Source: an uncultured Eubacteriales bacterium
GTDB lineage: Bacteria > Bacillota > Clostridia > Oscillospirales > Acutalibacteraceae
NCBI GenBank assembly: GCA_934636435.1
Contig: CAKUAQ010000005.1
Coordinates: 1-60,949 of the forward strand
Direction: 5' to 3'
Length of the DNA stretch: 60,949 bases
A program made the translations under genes and the position numbers. Below the pieces are notes generated by a model that searched no databases, was not told where the DNA came from, and saw only the letters and a list, made by a program, of their open reading frames with translations. Positions 1 through 9,002 of the stretch are shown here, one piece after another. Within the stretch, counting starts at the first letter, position 1. Every line of letters begins with the position of its first letter.

Positions 1-1166
1 CGCTTGAGGATCTCCTGCCACATCTGCTCCGCCTCGGCGTATTCTCCGCTGTTCATCAGATACAGTGCCTTGTGGGTCAGGGTGGTGAAGTCGGTGGGGG
101 TGAAGGTCTGCAGAATGCCCCGCTCCGAGTCCAGCACATAGAGGATGCCCTCGTCGCTCATGTCGATCGCCGATGCCACGGTGATCAGCCCGTAGCTGTC
201 GTTGCCCACCGACCGGCCGCCGAAGGAAAACAGCAGATTGCCGTCTCCGTCGTATTCGTAGATCAGTCCGGTCTGGGTGACGGCCACGCAGAGGTTATTC
301 TGTCCGGCCGCCACATCCACAAAGTTCCATTCGTCATCCATAAAGCGGCTCACCGACAGGATGTTGGTGCCCGCCATATTGTGCAGCTTGAGACTGTTTT
401 CGGTTTTTTCCACCGTCGCCACGTTGGCGGAGCTGCCGGAGCCGCTTTGGGTGACGCTGTACAGCAGATCGGTGTCGTTCATATCCATGTTATAGATAGC
501 GTTAGGGATCTTATCGGACAGGCTGTTGATCTGCTCCTCGTTCAGCACCAGCTGCTGCAGACGCTCAAACGCCGTCAGGCTGCGCTTGTTGGCGGCAAAA
601 TAGCCCTGAAATTCCCCCGCCGCATCAAACTGCATGATGCCCTCATAGGTGCCCAGTCCCACCACGAAGATATTCTTCTGGGAGGACACCGCCACGTTTT
701 TGGGATTGAAGGCACTCTGTGTGCCGAACAGCACGCTGTCCGGCCGGCCGATCTTCTGCCGGAGGGTTCCGTCCGCCCGGAATACGAACACGGCCTGCGC
801 TTCTGCATCCGCCACATACAGCTCCCCGTCCCCGTCCACGAACACCCCCATGGGCTTGACGAATTCCGGGTATTTCAGCTCCTCATAGGTGTCGGTTGCG
901 GTATCGTACAGGACGATGCGGGCGTTGCCGGTGTCCGCCACATACAGCCGCTCCCCCTGCACGAACACATCCTGGGGTCCGGACAGGCCGCATTCGTTCA
1001 GATAGATGCGGCTGGGGATGTAGGCGTCCTGGGTGCGGATGTATTCCCCATCCACCGAAATGGTGTAGGTATAGGCGGTGCTCCGCGCCGCCGATGCCGG
1101 GGCGGCCAGCAGCCCGCACAGCAGCAGGACTGCCGCCAATATCGCCGGTGTTCTCAGCTTTCTCAT
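1..1166 (-). CDS. Secreted NHL-repeat beta-propeller protein (3' end cut off)
   Basis: The frame is open to the left edge, so the C-terminus is missing. The ATG at 1166 lies about 8 nt after an AAAGG ribosome binding site; an in-frame ATG at 1172 is too close to it. Residues 1 to about 27 form a signal peptide (MRKLRTPAILAAVLLL..., cleavage near ASA). Then come NHL-type blades with repeated 'LYVADTGNARIVLYD', 'ELYVADAEAQAVFVF' and 'ILYVLDSERGILQTF' strands. The last visible residues (LYLMNSGEYAEAEQMW) look like the start of a TPR helix pair. It follows the CUT1 permease gene by 18 nt, so it is probably the same transcript. An extracellular propeller for ligand or protein binding is inferred; no catalytic function can be assigned. 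Confidence 0.8.
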   Translation of the reverse strand, partial: MRKLRTPAILAAVLLLCGLLAAPASAARSTAYTYTISVDGEYIRTQDAYIPSRIYLNECGLSGPQDVFVQGERLYVADTGNARIVLYDTATDTYEELKYPEFVKPMGVFVDGDGELYVADAEAQAVFVFRADGTLRQKIGRPDSVLFGTQSAFNPKNVAVSSQKNIFVVGLGTYEGIMQFDAAGEFQGYFAANKRSLTAFERLQQLVLNEEQINSLSDKIPNAIYNMDMNDTDLLYSVTQSGSGSSANVATVEKTENSLKLHNMAGTNILSVSRFMDDEWNFVDVAAGQNNLCVAVTQTGLIYEYDGDGNLLFSFGGRSVGNDSYGLITVASAIDMSDEGILYVLDSERGILQTFTPTDFTTLTHKALYLMNSGEYAEAEQMWQEILK

Positions 1167-1184
1167 AGTCATTTCCTTTGCCCG

Positions 1185-2099
1185 TTATTTGATGCCGGAA
1201 TGTGCCATCGTATTCATCACCCGGGATTGGAGGATGATGAACAGGATCAGATTCGGCAGGAACATGATCAGTGTGCCGGCGGCGGATATGCCCATACCCG
1301 CCACCGCATTGCCCACATTGCTGGGAAGGATCCCCATGTAGTAGGCAAAGGTTTTCAGCGATTCGTTATCCAGGAACAGCGTGGATGCCTCCGTGGCGTT
1401 CCAGGCCGACTGGAAGCTGAGCATCGCCACCGTCGCCAATGTGGGCGTTACCAGCGGCACCACGATCTTGCGGAGAATCTGATAATCCGACGCTCCGTCG
1501 ATGATCGCCGCCTCGATGAGCGCATTGGGCAGCTGGTCGATGAATTGCTTGGTCAGGAAAATGCAGGTTGGCGTGACAATCAGCGGAATGATGTTGCTCA
1601 GGAAGTTGTTCTGCAGCCCGGTATAGTAAATGATGAAATACCGGGGGATCGCCACCGCCACGGTGATAAAGGACAGGGCGATGGTGTTGGCGGTGAGGAT
1701 GAAATTCTTTGTCCGGAATTGCTTCTTGGACAGCACGTACCCTGCCGTCACGGAGATGTAAATGTTGGCAAACACCGTCGCCGCCGTCACGATCACGCTG
1801 TTGAACAGATAGCGGCTCATGGGGATCGCCGTGCCGGAGGACAGATTGAACAGGCTCTTGAAATTCTCCAGCGTGGGGCTTTTCACATAGAACCGGGGCG
1901 GATACGCCATCAGCTCGCTGATGGGCTTGAACGCATTGATGAATATATAGAGGATCGGCAGCGCCATGACCGCCGCGATGGGGATGATATAGGCGTAGAT
2001 CTTCAGCTGACTTCTGTGGAAATGCTGGGGATTGACCCCGTTCGGCAGCGCCCGCCGGTTATTGATTTGCTTTTTCAACTTGTTGTCCTCCCCGGTCAA
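1185..2099 (-). CDS. CUT1 carbohydrate ABC permease, MalG type
   Basis: This 304-residue inner-membrane permease subunit of a carbohydrate (CUT1) importer has about six hydrophobic segments, the first at residues 33-53. The EAA loop that docks on the ATPase is seen as 'EAAIIDGASDYQILRKIVVPL' around residue 195. Its start overlaps the end of the partner permease by 4 nt, which indicates translational coupling. It would form a heterodimer with the upstream gene product and be fed by the neighbouring binding proteins. No ATP-binding subunit is encoded in this operon, as is usual for Firmicute CUT1 systems that share an MsmK-type ATPase. The substrate is unknown, but the operon context suggests oligosaccharides. 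Confidence 0.93.
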   Translation of the reverse strand: MTGEDNKLKKQINNRRALPNGVNPQHFHRSQLKIYAYIIPIAAVMALPILYIFINAFKPISELMAYPPRFYVKSPTLENFKSLFNLSSGTAIPMSRYLFNSVIVTAATVFANIYISVTAGYVLSKKQFRTKNFILTANTIALSFITVAVAIPRYFIIYYTGLQNNFLSNIIPLIVTPTCIFLTKQFIDQLPNALIEAAIIDGASDYQILRKIVVPLVTPTLATVAMLSFQSAWNATEASTLFLDNESLKTFAYYMGILPSNVGNAVAGMGISAAGTLIMFLPNLILFIILQSRVMNTMAHSGIK

Positions 2100-2992
2100 T
2101 CGTCCGAAACGAAGAGCTTTCCGACTGCTTTCGTCAGCAGAAAAACCCCCAGCAGCACCACCACCGAAACGGCGGCAGCATAGCCCATCTCATGGCGGAT
2201 AAAGCCGTAATCGTCGATGTGATTGACGATCAGCTGACCGGCATAGTTGGGCGTGGGATTCGTGCCGGTGAGCGCCACGCCTGTGCCGGCGCTGTTGAAG
2301 GTACCCACGATGGCCATGATGGCGCCGAACAGCATCTGCGGCTTGATGGAGGGGATCGTAATATACACGATCTCCTGAAATCGGTTCTTGATGCCGTCGA
2401 TGTAGCCCGCCTCGTAGATTTCCGAATTGATATTGAGCAGTCCCGACAGGATGGACAGAAAGCCCACCCCCATGCAGCCCCAAAGCGCCACGAGGATCAT
2501 AATGGGCATGAGGTACTTTTCCGATTGCAGCCATACGATGGGCTCGTCGATCACCTGTAGCTTTAACAGCAGATAGTTGAGCCATCCGGTCTTTTCTCCA
2601 TTGAACATGACGCCCCATACCGTGGACAGCAGCACGCCGCCGGTCATCGAGGGAGAATAGAGAATTACCGTCAGGATGGTCCGGGGCGTTTTGGTCAGCT
2701 GGGACAGCGACCACGCCATGAAGAAGGACAGTATATAGCCGCCCACCCCTACAAACAACGCATAAATAAGGGTGTTGGGCAGCACATTGCGGGTGAAAAT
2801 CGTATCGTTGGTCAGCAGAGTAACATAGTTCTTCAACCCCACGAAATGGGGCAGCTCAATGGTGTTAAAGTCCGTGAAGGACAGCACCACCGAGGCGATG
2901 GAGGGGATCACAATGAAAAGGCAGAACAGCACCAAATACGGCAGCAGGAAAACCAGTACCGAATGTCTGTCCAGAAATGCGCGTATTTTCAC
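2096..2992 (-). CDS. CUT1 carbohydrate ABC permease, MalF/UgpA type
   Basis: This 298-residue membrane protein has six predicted membrane helices, the first at residues 12-34 (VFLLPYLVLFCLFIVIPSIA). An EAA-type loop is seen at 'YEAGYIDGIKNRFQEIVYITIP'. It overlaps the upstream binding-protein gene by 4 nt and the downstream permease by 4 nt, so the three are likely translated together. It is the larger-half partner of the 1185-2099 permease in a sugar importer. The family call is firm; the transported sugar is not visible from sequence. Confidence 0.93.
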   Translation of the reverse strand: MKIRAFLDRHSVLVFLLPYLVLFCLFIVIPSIASVVLSFTDFNTIELPHFVGLKNYVTLLTNDTIFTRNVLPNTLIYALFVGVGGYILSFFMAWSLSQLTKTPRTILTVILYSPSMTGGVLLSTVWGVMFNGEKTGWLNYLLLKLQVIDEPIVWLQSEKYLMPIMILVALWGCMGVGFLSILSGLLNINSEIYEAGYIDGIKNRFQEIVYITIPSIKPQMLFGAIMAIVGTFNSAGTGVALTGTNPTPNYAGQLIVNHIDDYGFIRHEMGYAAAVSVVVLLGVFLLTKAVGKLFVSDD

Positions 2993-5838
2993 GATTCTCC
3001 TCCTTTCAGCCGTCTCAGTTCCTCCAGCGCGTGGGTGGAGTATTCCTTGAGAATGGCGCCGTTCTCGTCCACGAATCCGAATTCCTGCAGCTTGCGCTTA
3101 AACTCCCGGTTGCACAGAATGGTGGCGGAATTGACGCTGTCCACCAGCGAGCCGTTGGAGATGACCACCTTGTTCCATACGTTACCGATCTCGCGCGCCA
3201 CGATGTAGCTGGCGGGATGCTCCACCACCTCCTGCTGCTGCCGGAATTGCTCCCGGATCACCGTCTTGTGCTCGGCGGAGAAGGGCAGGGACTCAAAGGC
3301 CGTCCGGTTGGCGGAATTCCACATATAGTTGGCGCCGTAGCCCACCTGACGGCGGCGGGAATACTCGGTCTGGGTCTCGGAGGACAGCCACCACTTGAGA
3401 AAGTCCCACGCCTCGGCCTGCTTGTCGGAATTGGCGAAGATCATGGAGGAGGAGCCGTTGCAGCCGTAATCCCTCCGGATGCTGCCATCCTCCTGCCGGG
3501 TGCCGGGCACCAGCGCAATATCCCACAGCCCCTTCAGCTCCGGGGCCGCCATAGACAGCTGCAAATAAAAATCGTATCCGGCAATGCCGATGGGGATCTG
3601 GTTATACCGGAAGCTGTTGAAGAAGCTGGCGACGGATTGCTGCACCCCGTAGATTTTATAGAAATCCGTGATCTCCTGCAGGGCGGACAGGGTGTTTTCG
3701 CTGTCGATGGCCACCGACAGCCCGTCGTCCGCATAGATCTGCCCGTTGTCCTGCAGCACGAAAGGAGCCACCGCGCCGATGGAATAGGCGCCGCCGCCGG
3801 AGGTGGGCAGGCTGAAATTCATGGAATTGCGCAGGAGCGTGGGCATCATCGCCCGCACATCGTCCCAGGTCTCCGGCACCGCCAGCCCCAGCGTCGCCAG
3901 CGTATCCTTGCGGTAAAACAGCACCGAGAAGCTCCGGGTCTCGTTGACCCCGTATACGCCGCCGTTATAATACATGGGGACCAGCGATTCGAGACTGTAT
4001 TCCTGTGTGTAGAAATCCAGGAAATCGTCGTATTCCAGCAGATTTTTCGCCGCCCCCCGGATGGCGTATTTGTAGGGCGCCACGGAGGAGATGACCAGAT
4101 CCGGATTGTTGCCCACCGCATTGGCCAGAATCAGCTTCTGCTCGCTGGGCATCACCACCAGCTGAATGTCGGTGCCGTGCTCTTTATTATAGGTGGCATC
4201 CACCATCTGCTGTAAAATGTTGACGCACATGGGGGTCTGTCCCACCCATACCGTCAGCTGATCCTCGGCGCTCTCCGTCACACCGTAATCGGCCGCGATC
4301 GCCGCCGGGGTGAAGGAGTAGAAAAACCGTTTCAGCGACTCCCACACCGAACGGAAAAAGCCGGTTTTTGCCGTTTGCGGCTGGGTCTCGCCGTATACAT
4401 ACAGCTTATCCAGCGACACCGACTGCGCCGTGATGTTGTTGATGACCTGGATCAGATAGGTGGTGGCGGAATTGTCCCCCCGGCACAGCATCTCGGTGTT
4501 GTTGGGGATGGTTTTTTTATCATCCGCCAGCTTGCGTGCCAGCTCGGCAGCGTATTTCAGATCATCGGCGAACACCGGCTCGCCCGCGGTCGTCTCCGCC
4601 AGTCGGGCATAGATGGCGTCCATCCGGTCGGCAAAGCCGTAGATGGTGCTCTGTGCCTGAGGCATATAGGCATCCATATCCCAGGTGCGGTTGGCGTCCG
4701 ATTCCCCGGCGGTCAGCTTGAGCAGCTGGCTGCCGAGGGTGTTGATCTCGCCGATGAGCGCCAGTATATCGCTGTACGCCTGCTCCAGCGAGCCCACCGA
4801 TACGGTCAGCGCCACCGTGTGTGTGCCCTTGTCCAGATACACCCAGGCGTCGTCGCCGTCCGCCTGCCACGGGGCGGTCTTGAACCGGTTGCTGCCGGTG
4901 CCGGCAAAGCAGTAAGCCTCCCATTCCGCAAAGGGCACCTTGCCGTCCACCTCGATGCGGCGATACACCGGCAGATTGGTGTTGGAGGGCTGCTGATAGG
5001 CGGCACCGAACCGATACCAGCCGGCGTTTTCAATGGGGAATTCCCACAGCACCTTCTGCCCGGCGGTATTCCAGGCGTCGCCGGACAGTACATTCAGCCG
5101 CTTTTTATAGGTGTCATAGGGGGTTACGGTGTTCTTTTGCACGTTCGCCGCCCGGATGTAGGAATCCGATTTCAGCGCATACTGCTCCGCCTCGATGCAG
5201 ACGCTGTCTGTTCCGGCGGACACCGTCTGTCCGGACACCGTCTCCCGATAGGCGGGCAGCGGTGATTCCGGCACCAGCCAGATCCGTTGAATCTCCACAT
5301 CCTGCACCTGCACGCTCAGGGTAAAGCGCACCGCGCCTGCCGGCAGCTGGACGGTCAGCTCCGCCTTGTTGATGCCGGAATTGTCCAGCAGAAAGCCGCG
5401 GCAGAGCTCCTGTGTCACCGCCTGCTCCGGCAGGATATCGTTGCCGCTGCGATCTGTCAGCCCCCGCTGGGCATCGCACCACAGGGTCGGCAGCGTTGTG
5501 TGGTATTCCGTATCGTTCACCTGCAGCTGCACGGTGTTGTCCATGGCCACCGCCGTGTGTATCGCCCGGTATTCCAGCAGCCACCGATAGCGGCCGCTCT
5601 GCTCCACCGCGGCGGTGAATACACCGGTCTCACCGGCGTTCAGAGTCAGCGGCAACGGCTCTCCCGACACCGGCATTGCCCCCTCCAAGGAGGGGGCAAG
5701 CCAGTGTTCTGCCGCCGCAGCCGTATCGTTTCGGGAGCTCTCCGGCTCACCGGTCTGTGCGGTTGCCGTTACCCCCACAGGGGTCAGCAATATGCTCAGA
5801 ACCAGCAGCAGGGCAACGACCCTCTTTCGATTCATCAT
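2989..5838 (-). CDS. Chimeric extracellular solute-binding protein, 949 aa
   Basis: Residues 1-30 are a signal peptide (MMNRKRVVALLLVLSILLTP...). There is no lipobox cysteine, unlike a standard Gram-positive binding lipoprotein. Residues about 35-480 are beta-rich and resemble two carbohydrate-binding-module-like folds. Residues about 520-949 form a family 1 solute-binding domain (QLTVWVGQTP start; 'SGGGAYSIGAVAPFVLQ'; 'QAEAWDFLKWWLSSETQ'). At 949 residues it is about twice the usual 400-550. It overlaps the permease gene by 4 nt, so it is probably the dedicated receptor of that importer, and the N-terminal half may hold the protein on the glycan or wall. The C-terminal domain call is strong; the N-terminal one is inferred. 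Confidence 0.85.
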   Translation of the reverse strand: MMNRKRVVALLLVLSILLTPVGVTATAQTGEPESSRNDTAAAAEHWLAPSLEGAMPVSGEPLPLTLNAGETGVFTAAVEQSGRYRWLLEYRAIHTAVAMDNTVQLQVNDTEYHTTLPTLWCDAQRGLTDRSGNDILPEQAVTQELCRGFLLDNSGINKAELTVQLPAGAVRFTLSVQVQDVEIQRIWLVPESPLPAYRETVSGQTVSAGTDSVCIEAEQYALKSDSYIRAANVQKNTVTPYDTYKKRLNVLSGDAWNTAGQKVLWEFPIENAGWYRFGAAYQQPSNTNLPVYRRIEVDGKVPFAEWEAYCFAGTGSNRFKTAPWQADGDDAWVYLDKGTHTVALTVSVGSLEQAYSDILALIGEINTLGSQLLKLTAGESDANRTWDMDAYMPQAQSTIYGFADRMDAIYARLAETTAGEPVFADDLKYAAELARKLADDKKTIPNNTEMLCRGDNSATTYLIQVINNITAQSVSLDKLYVYGETQPQTAKTGFFRSVWESLKRFFYSFTPAAIAADYGVTESAEDQLTVWVGQTPMCVNILQQMVDATYNKEHGTDIQLVVMPSEQKLILANAVGNNPDLVISSVAPYKYAIRGAAKNLLEYDDFLDFYTQEYSLESLVPMYYNGGVYGVNETRSFSVLFYRKDTLATLGLAVPETWDDVRAMMPTLLRNSMNFSLPTSGGGAYSIGAVAPFVLQDNGQIYADDGLSVAIDSENTLSALQEITDFYKIYGVQQSVASFFNSFRYNQIPIGIAGYDFYLQLSMAAPELKGLWDIALVPGTRQEDGSIRRDYGCNGSSSMIFANSDKQAEAWDFLKWWLSSETQTEYSRRRQVGYGANYMWNSANRTAFESLPFSAEHKTVIREQFRQQQEVVEHPASYIVAREIGNVWNKVVISNGSLVDSVNSATILCNREFKRKLQEFGFVDENGAILKEYSTHALEELRRLKGGES

Positions 5839-5863
5839 AGGAACTCCCTTTCTGTTCGATCGC

Positions 5864-8800
5864 TTATTGTATGTTGGAAGCCGTCTTTTTCTTCCGGCGC
5901 AGACACAGGATCAGGATCACGATCCCTGCCGCCAGCAGCAGCGCCACAGCGCCCAGCACCAGGAAGAACACCACCGGACGTATCCCGAGGATCCGGTTCT
6001 CGCCCCGCTTGACCAGCCGACGCTTTTTGATGACCTGGATCTCGTCGTCCTCATCCGGCTCGACCGTGGAATCGCCGTCCGTATCGGTGTCGTTATCCAC
6101 ATAGCTTGTGTTGTTGTCGGAGTCGGTCACCGGCTTATAGGTATCGCCCGGCTTGGAGTCCACCCCGACCAGACTTTTGTTGATCTGCATCTGATAGAGT
6201 GTCGCCTGGGCGCCGATTGCCACGGATTGCACCGTCAGCCGCACATACCGGGCGCGCACCGGCGGGAAGGAGACCGTCTCCACGCCGCCTGTGGCTCCCT
6301 CGACGGTCTTCACATCCGTCCAGGTCTGATCGTCCTCGGACACGGCGATGGTATAGCGGTCTGCATACGCAGAAATCCATTTGAGCGTCACGGAGGAGAT
6401 CGTCGCGGTTTCCTTCAGCACCGCCGTCAGGGGTCCCTCCACATTATAGAAAGTGGCGGTATCCCCATTCAGCAGCACTGCCGCCTCCGGATCGGTAAAG
6501 TGATCCAGCTGATCAATGGTGCCGAAATCGCCCAGCATAATGTCCACGTTTTTCCAGTCTGCCGTGCCGAGATAGATCTTGGTGACATTGTCGCTCTCCA
6601 CGTAATAGCCCACCGTGGCTTTATCCGTGGGCAGCGCGGTCAGCCGGGGCAGCGTCTTGCCGTCCGCCAGCACGCCGTACGCCGCCACACCGTAAGCCAG
6701 CAGGTTCTCCGCCTGATTGCCCTTGTCATAGGACACCCGGAAGGTGCTCTGATCCGTCGGCTCGCTGGTATACACCGTGGTGCTGTTCGCATCCGCGTGA
6801 TACACGCTGGTGCGCTTTCGGTCCGCGGGGGTTACCAGCAGCGCCCGGGTCTTGCTCGCATCCTTGTCGGAACGGTTCAGCGTGAGGCTGTAATCCACCG
6901 TCACCGGCACCGCCGCCCCGGCGCGCAGCATCACCGGAGAATAGTTGTAGGGGGTCTCCACGGTGACCTTTTTGCCGCCGCTGTACTTTTTGCCGTCCAG
7001 CAGGTTGTACCAGCTGCCGGCGGGGAGGGACAGCGTGTCGGTCAGGCGGTCGTCGTCCGTCACCTTTACCAGGAAATCGTCGCAGAACAGGTATTGATCC
7101 TCCAGCCCATAGAGATCCAGCTGACCGTCAAAGGCCACCGCCATGCCCTGGGTCATGGGGATACCGGTGATGTTGGCTTTGATTGCCGAGGAATGCACCT
7201 TGTCGGCGATGCTCTCCCGCAGCCAGTAGGCGTTTTTGTACGCCGCCTGCGTCTGGACGTCGTATTCGGTGGGGTTCTTTGACACATTGCCGCCGGAGCG
7301 CATGATCGGCATAAAGGCAGCGAACTGCAGCCACCGTCTGTACAGGGTGTCGGAGGGGCGTCCATCCAGAGCGCCAATATCGGCGCCGATCATGGAATAG
7401 CCGGAGGCGCTGAGAGAGATCAGCGAACGTACCTGCATTGCCAGTCCGCCGGTGCCGGCGCTCTGGTCGCCCAGCCATACCGGCGACCACTGCTGTGCCC
7501 CGGCGCAGGCGCCCCGGATATAACAGAGGAAATCGTCGTTCGTCAGCTCTTTGTACGCTTCGTTATACGCTTTGGCGTAGAAATAGGTGTAGAAATTATG
7601 CATTTTATCGCCGGTCAGACCGTTACCGAACACGGTGTCTGCGGGGATCAGCTCCGCGAAATCGCACATGCCGCCCTTGATCCCCAGATCGGTGTGCTGC
7701 TTGAGCCAGCGCTTGAGCAGATCCACCCCCAAGGGATCGGTGAAATCCACCCAGCTGCCCGCGATCTTCTTGCTGCGGGAATACCGGGCATAGGGCAGCT
7801 GATCGGTGCTGATGTCGCCCAGATAGTTCAGCGCCGCGGTGGGGCTGATGAAATCGCCGTTGTTCCAGCGCAGCATCACCGAGCCGTTGGATTTGACGAT
7901 ATTATTGCCCGCCGCCGATGCCGAAATGGTGGGGTGCTCGCCGTACACCACGTGCACCGGTGTCCCCATTTCCTCATAGGAGGCATACAGCGCGCCCAGC
8001 TGGGCGATGGCGTTGGGGGTGCTCTCTCCGTTCAGCTTCCAATAGCCGTTGGAGCCGCCCGCCTGATATGTATACGCCCAATCGGCGGTGGGTGCATAGG
8101 GCTTACCGGTCAGATCGGTATACTTCACCAGATTCTCCTTCATAGAGCCGGTCCATATGTACGCATCCAGGCGGCTGTCGGAGAAATCCAGAGTGTACTT
8201 TTTCTCGTTGGTGTAGCCGATGTCCACATTGGCGCTGGCAAAGGAGTTATAGAACAGCGTATAGCCCCGGCTGCTGTGCAGAATGGGAATATTGGTGTAG
8301 CTTCGCCACAGCTCGCTGCCGGTCGCCTCCGCCGAATGATAGGCGGCGTCGGAGTTCCACATCACCGTGCGGGTGCCGTTCTGGTTCACCGGACCGAACC
8401 GCTCGCCGGTGCCGTACACCACTTCCTCCTTGGAGAGGGGCAGCTCCAGTCGTGTTTTGGTCCATTTTTTCTGGCTTAGGCCAAAGGTGATCTGTCCCGG
8501 CGTGATGTCGAACAGCCGCACGCCGGACGCGTCGTACACCGTCAGCTTCCAGCTGCCGTCCATCTCGGAAAAGCGCACCCGGGTGCCGTCGGTGCCGGTC
8601 ATGTCGATGCCCTGCCCCGCGACGGCCTGATAGTCGATGCGCTGATTGGATGCCGGCTCGAATATGCCGGTTTTCTCAAAGGATTCCGGGTTTTTCGCCG
8701 GCTCCTCATTTTCCAGGCGCACGCCGCCCAGCGACGGGAAGGACAGGAACAGACTCATGTCCTCCTCCTTGACGGTAATGCGGATCTCGAAGGAGGTGTC

Positions 8801-8986
8801 GTGCTTCTCATATCCGCGGTAGCCCGTGATGTAATACCACACCGCGTGAACGGTGGGCGCCGCCGGGCTGGCCGGATACACGCCGAAATCGCCGGCATCC
8901 GCAGCGCCCGCCAAAGGCATCGTCACCGCCGTGACCGCCAGAAGCAGCGCAAACAGGATCACCTGTAAGGTTTTTTTCGTTGACAT
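5864..8986 (-). CDS. Exported, membrane-anchored family 31 glycosidase
   Basis: The ATG at 8986 is chosen because GGGAGG sits 6 nt upstream; an in-frame ATG at 9001 lacks a site. The product has 1040 residues: a signal peptide (STKKTLQVILFALLLAVTAV), GH31 N-terminal beta domain, a TIM barrel with the nucleophile region 'GGMCDFAEL' near residue 440 and acid/base region 'WLGDQ' near 505, C-terminal beta domains with a discoidin-like stretch near 840-930, an acidic Asp/Thr-rich linker, and a membrane helix near 1000-1030 followed by RRKKK. GH31 enzymes are retaining alpha-glucosidases, alpha-xylosidases or relatives. It is a tandem paralogue of the 9003-11966 gene, 1 nt away. Exact specificity is unknown. 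Confidence 0.9.
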   Translation of the reverse strand: MSTKKTLQVILFALLLAVTAVTMPLAGAADAGDFGVYPASPAAPTVHAVWYYITGYRGYEKHDTSFEIRITVKEEDMSLFLSFPSLGGVRLENEEPAKNPESFEKTGIFEPASNQRIDYQAVAGQGIDMTGTDGTRVRFSEMDGSWKLTVYDASGVRLFDITPGQITFGLSQKKWTKTRLELPLSKEEVVYGTGERFGPVNQNGTRTVMWNSDAAYHSAEATGSELWRSYTNIPILHSSRGYTLFYNSFASANVDIGYTNEKKYTLDFSDSRLDAYIWTGSMKENLVKYTDLTGKPYAPTADWAYTYQAGGSNGYWKLNGESTPNAIAQLGALYASYEEMGTPVHVVYGEHPTISASAAGNNIVKSNGSVMLRWNNGDFISPTAALNYLGDISTDQLPYARYSRSKKIAGSWVDFTDPLGVDLLKRWLKQHTDLGIKGGMCDFAELIPADTVFGNGLTGDKMHNFYTYFYAKAYNEAYKELTNDDFLCYIRGACAGAQQWSPVWLGDQSAGTGGLAMQVRSLISLSASGYSMIGADIGALDGRPSDTLYRRWLQFAAFMPIMRSGGNVSKNPTEYDVQTQAAYKNAYWLRESIADKVHSSAIKANITGIPMTQGMAVAFDGQLDLYGLEDQYLFCDDFLVKVTDDDRLTDTLSLPAGSWYNLLDGKKYSGGKKVTVETPYNYSPVMLRAGAAVPVTVDYSLTLNRSDKDASKTRALLVTPADRKRTSVYHADANSTTVYTSEPTDQSTFRVSYDKGNQAENLLAYGVAAYGVLADGKTLPRLTALPTDKATVGYYVESDNVTKIYLGTADWKNVDIMLGDFGTIDQLDHFTDPEAAVLLNGDTATFYNVEGPLTAVLKETATISSVTLKWISAYADRYTIAVSEDDQTWTDVKTVEGATGGVETVSFPPVRARYVRLTVQSVAIGAQATLYQMQINKSLVGVDSKPGDTYKPVTDSDNNTSYVDNDTDTDGDSTVEPDEDDEIQVIKKRRLVKRGENRILGIRPVVFFLVLGAVALLLAAGIVILILCLRRKKKTASNIQ

Positions 8987-9002
8987 TTGTCCGCCTCCCA
9001 TA

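Noticed and set aside
72..2183. 703-codon plus-strand frame across the NHL and permease genes
   Set aside because: It crosses two genes and their junction on the other strand and has no plausible protein features.
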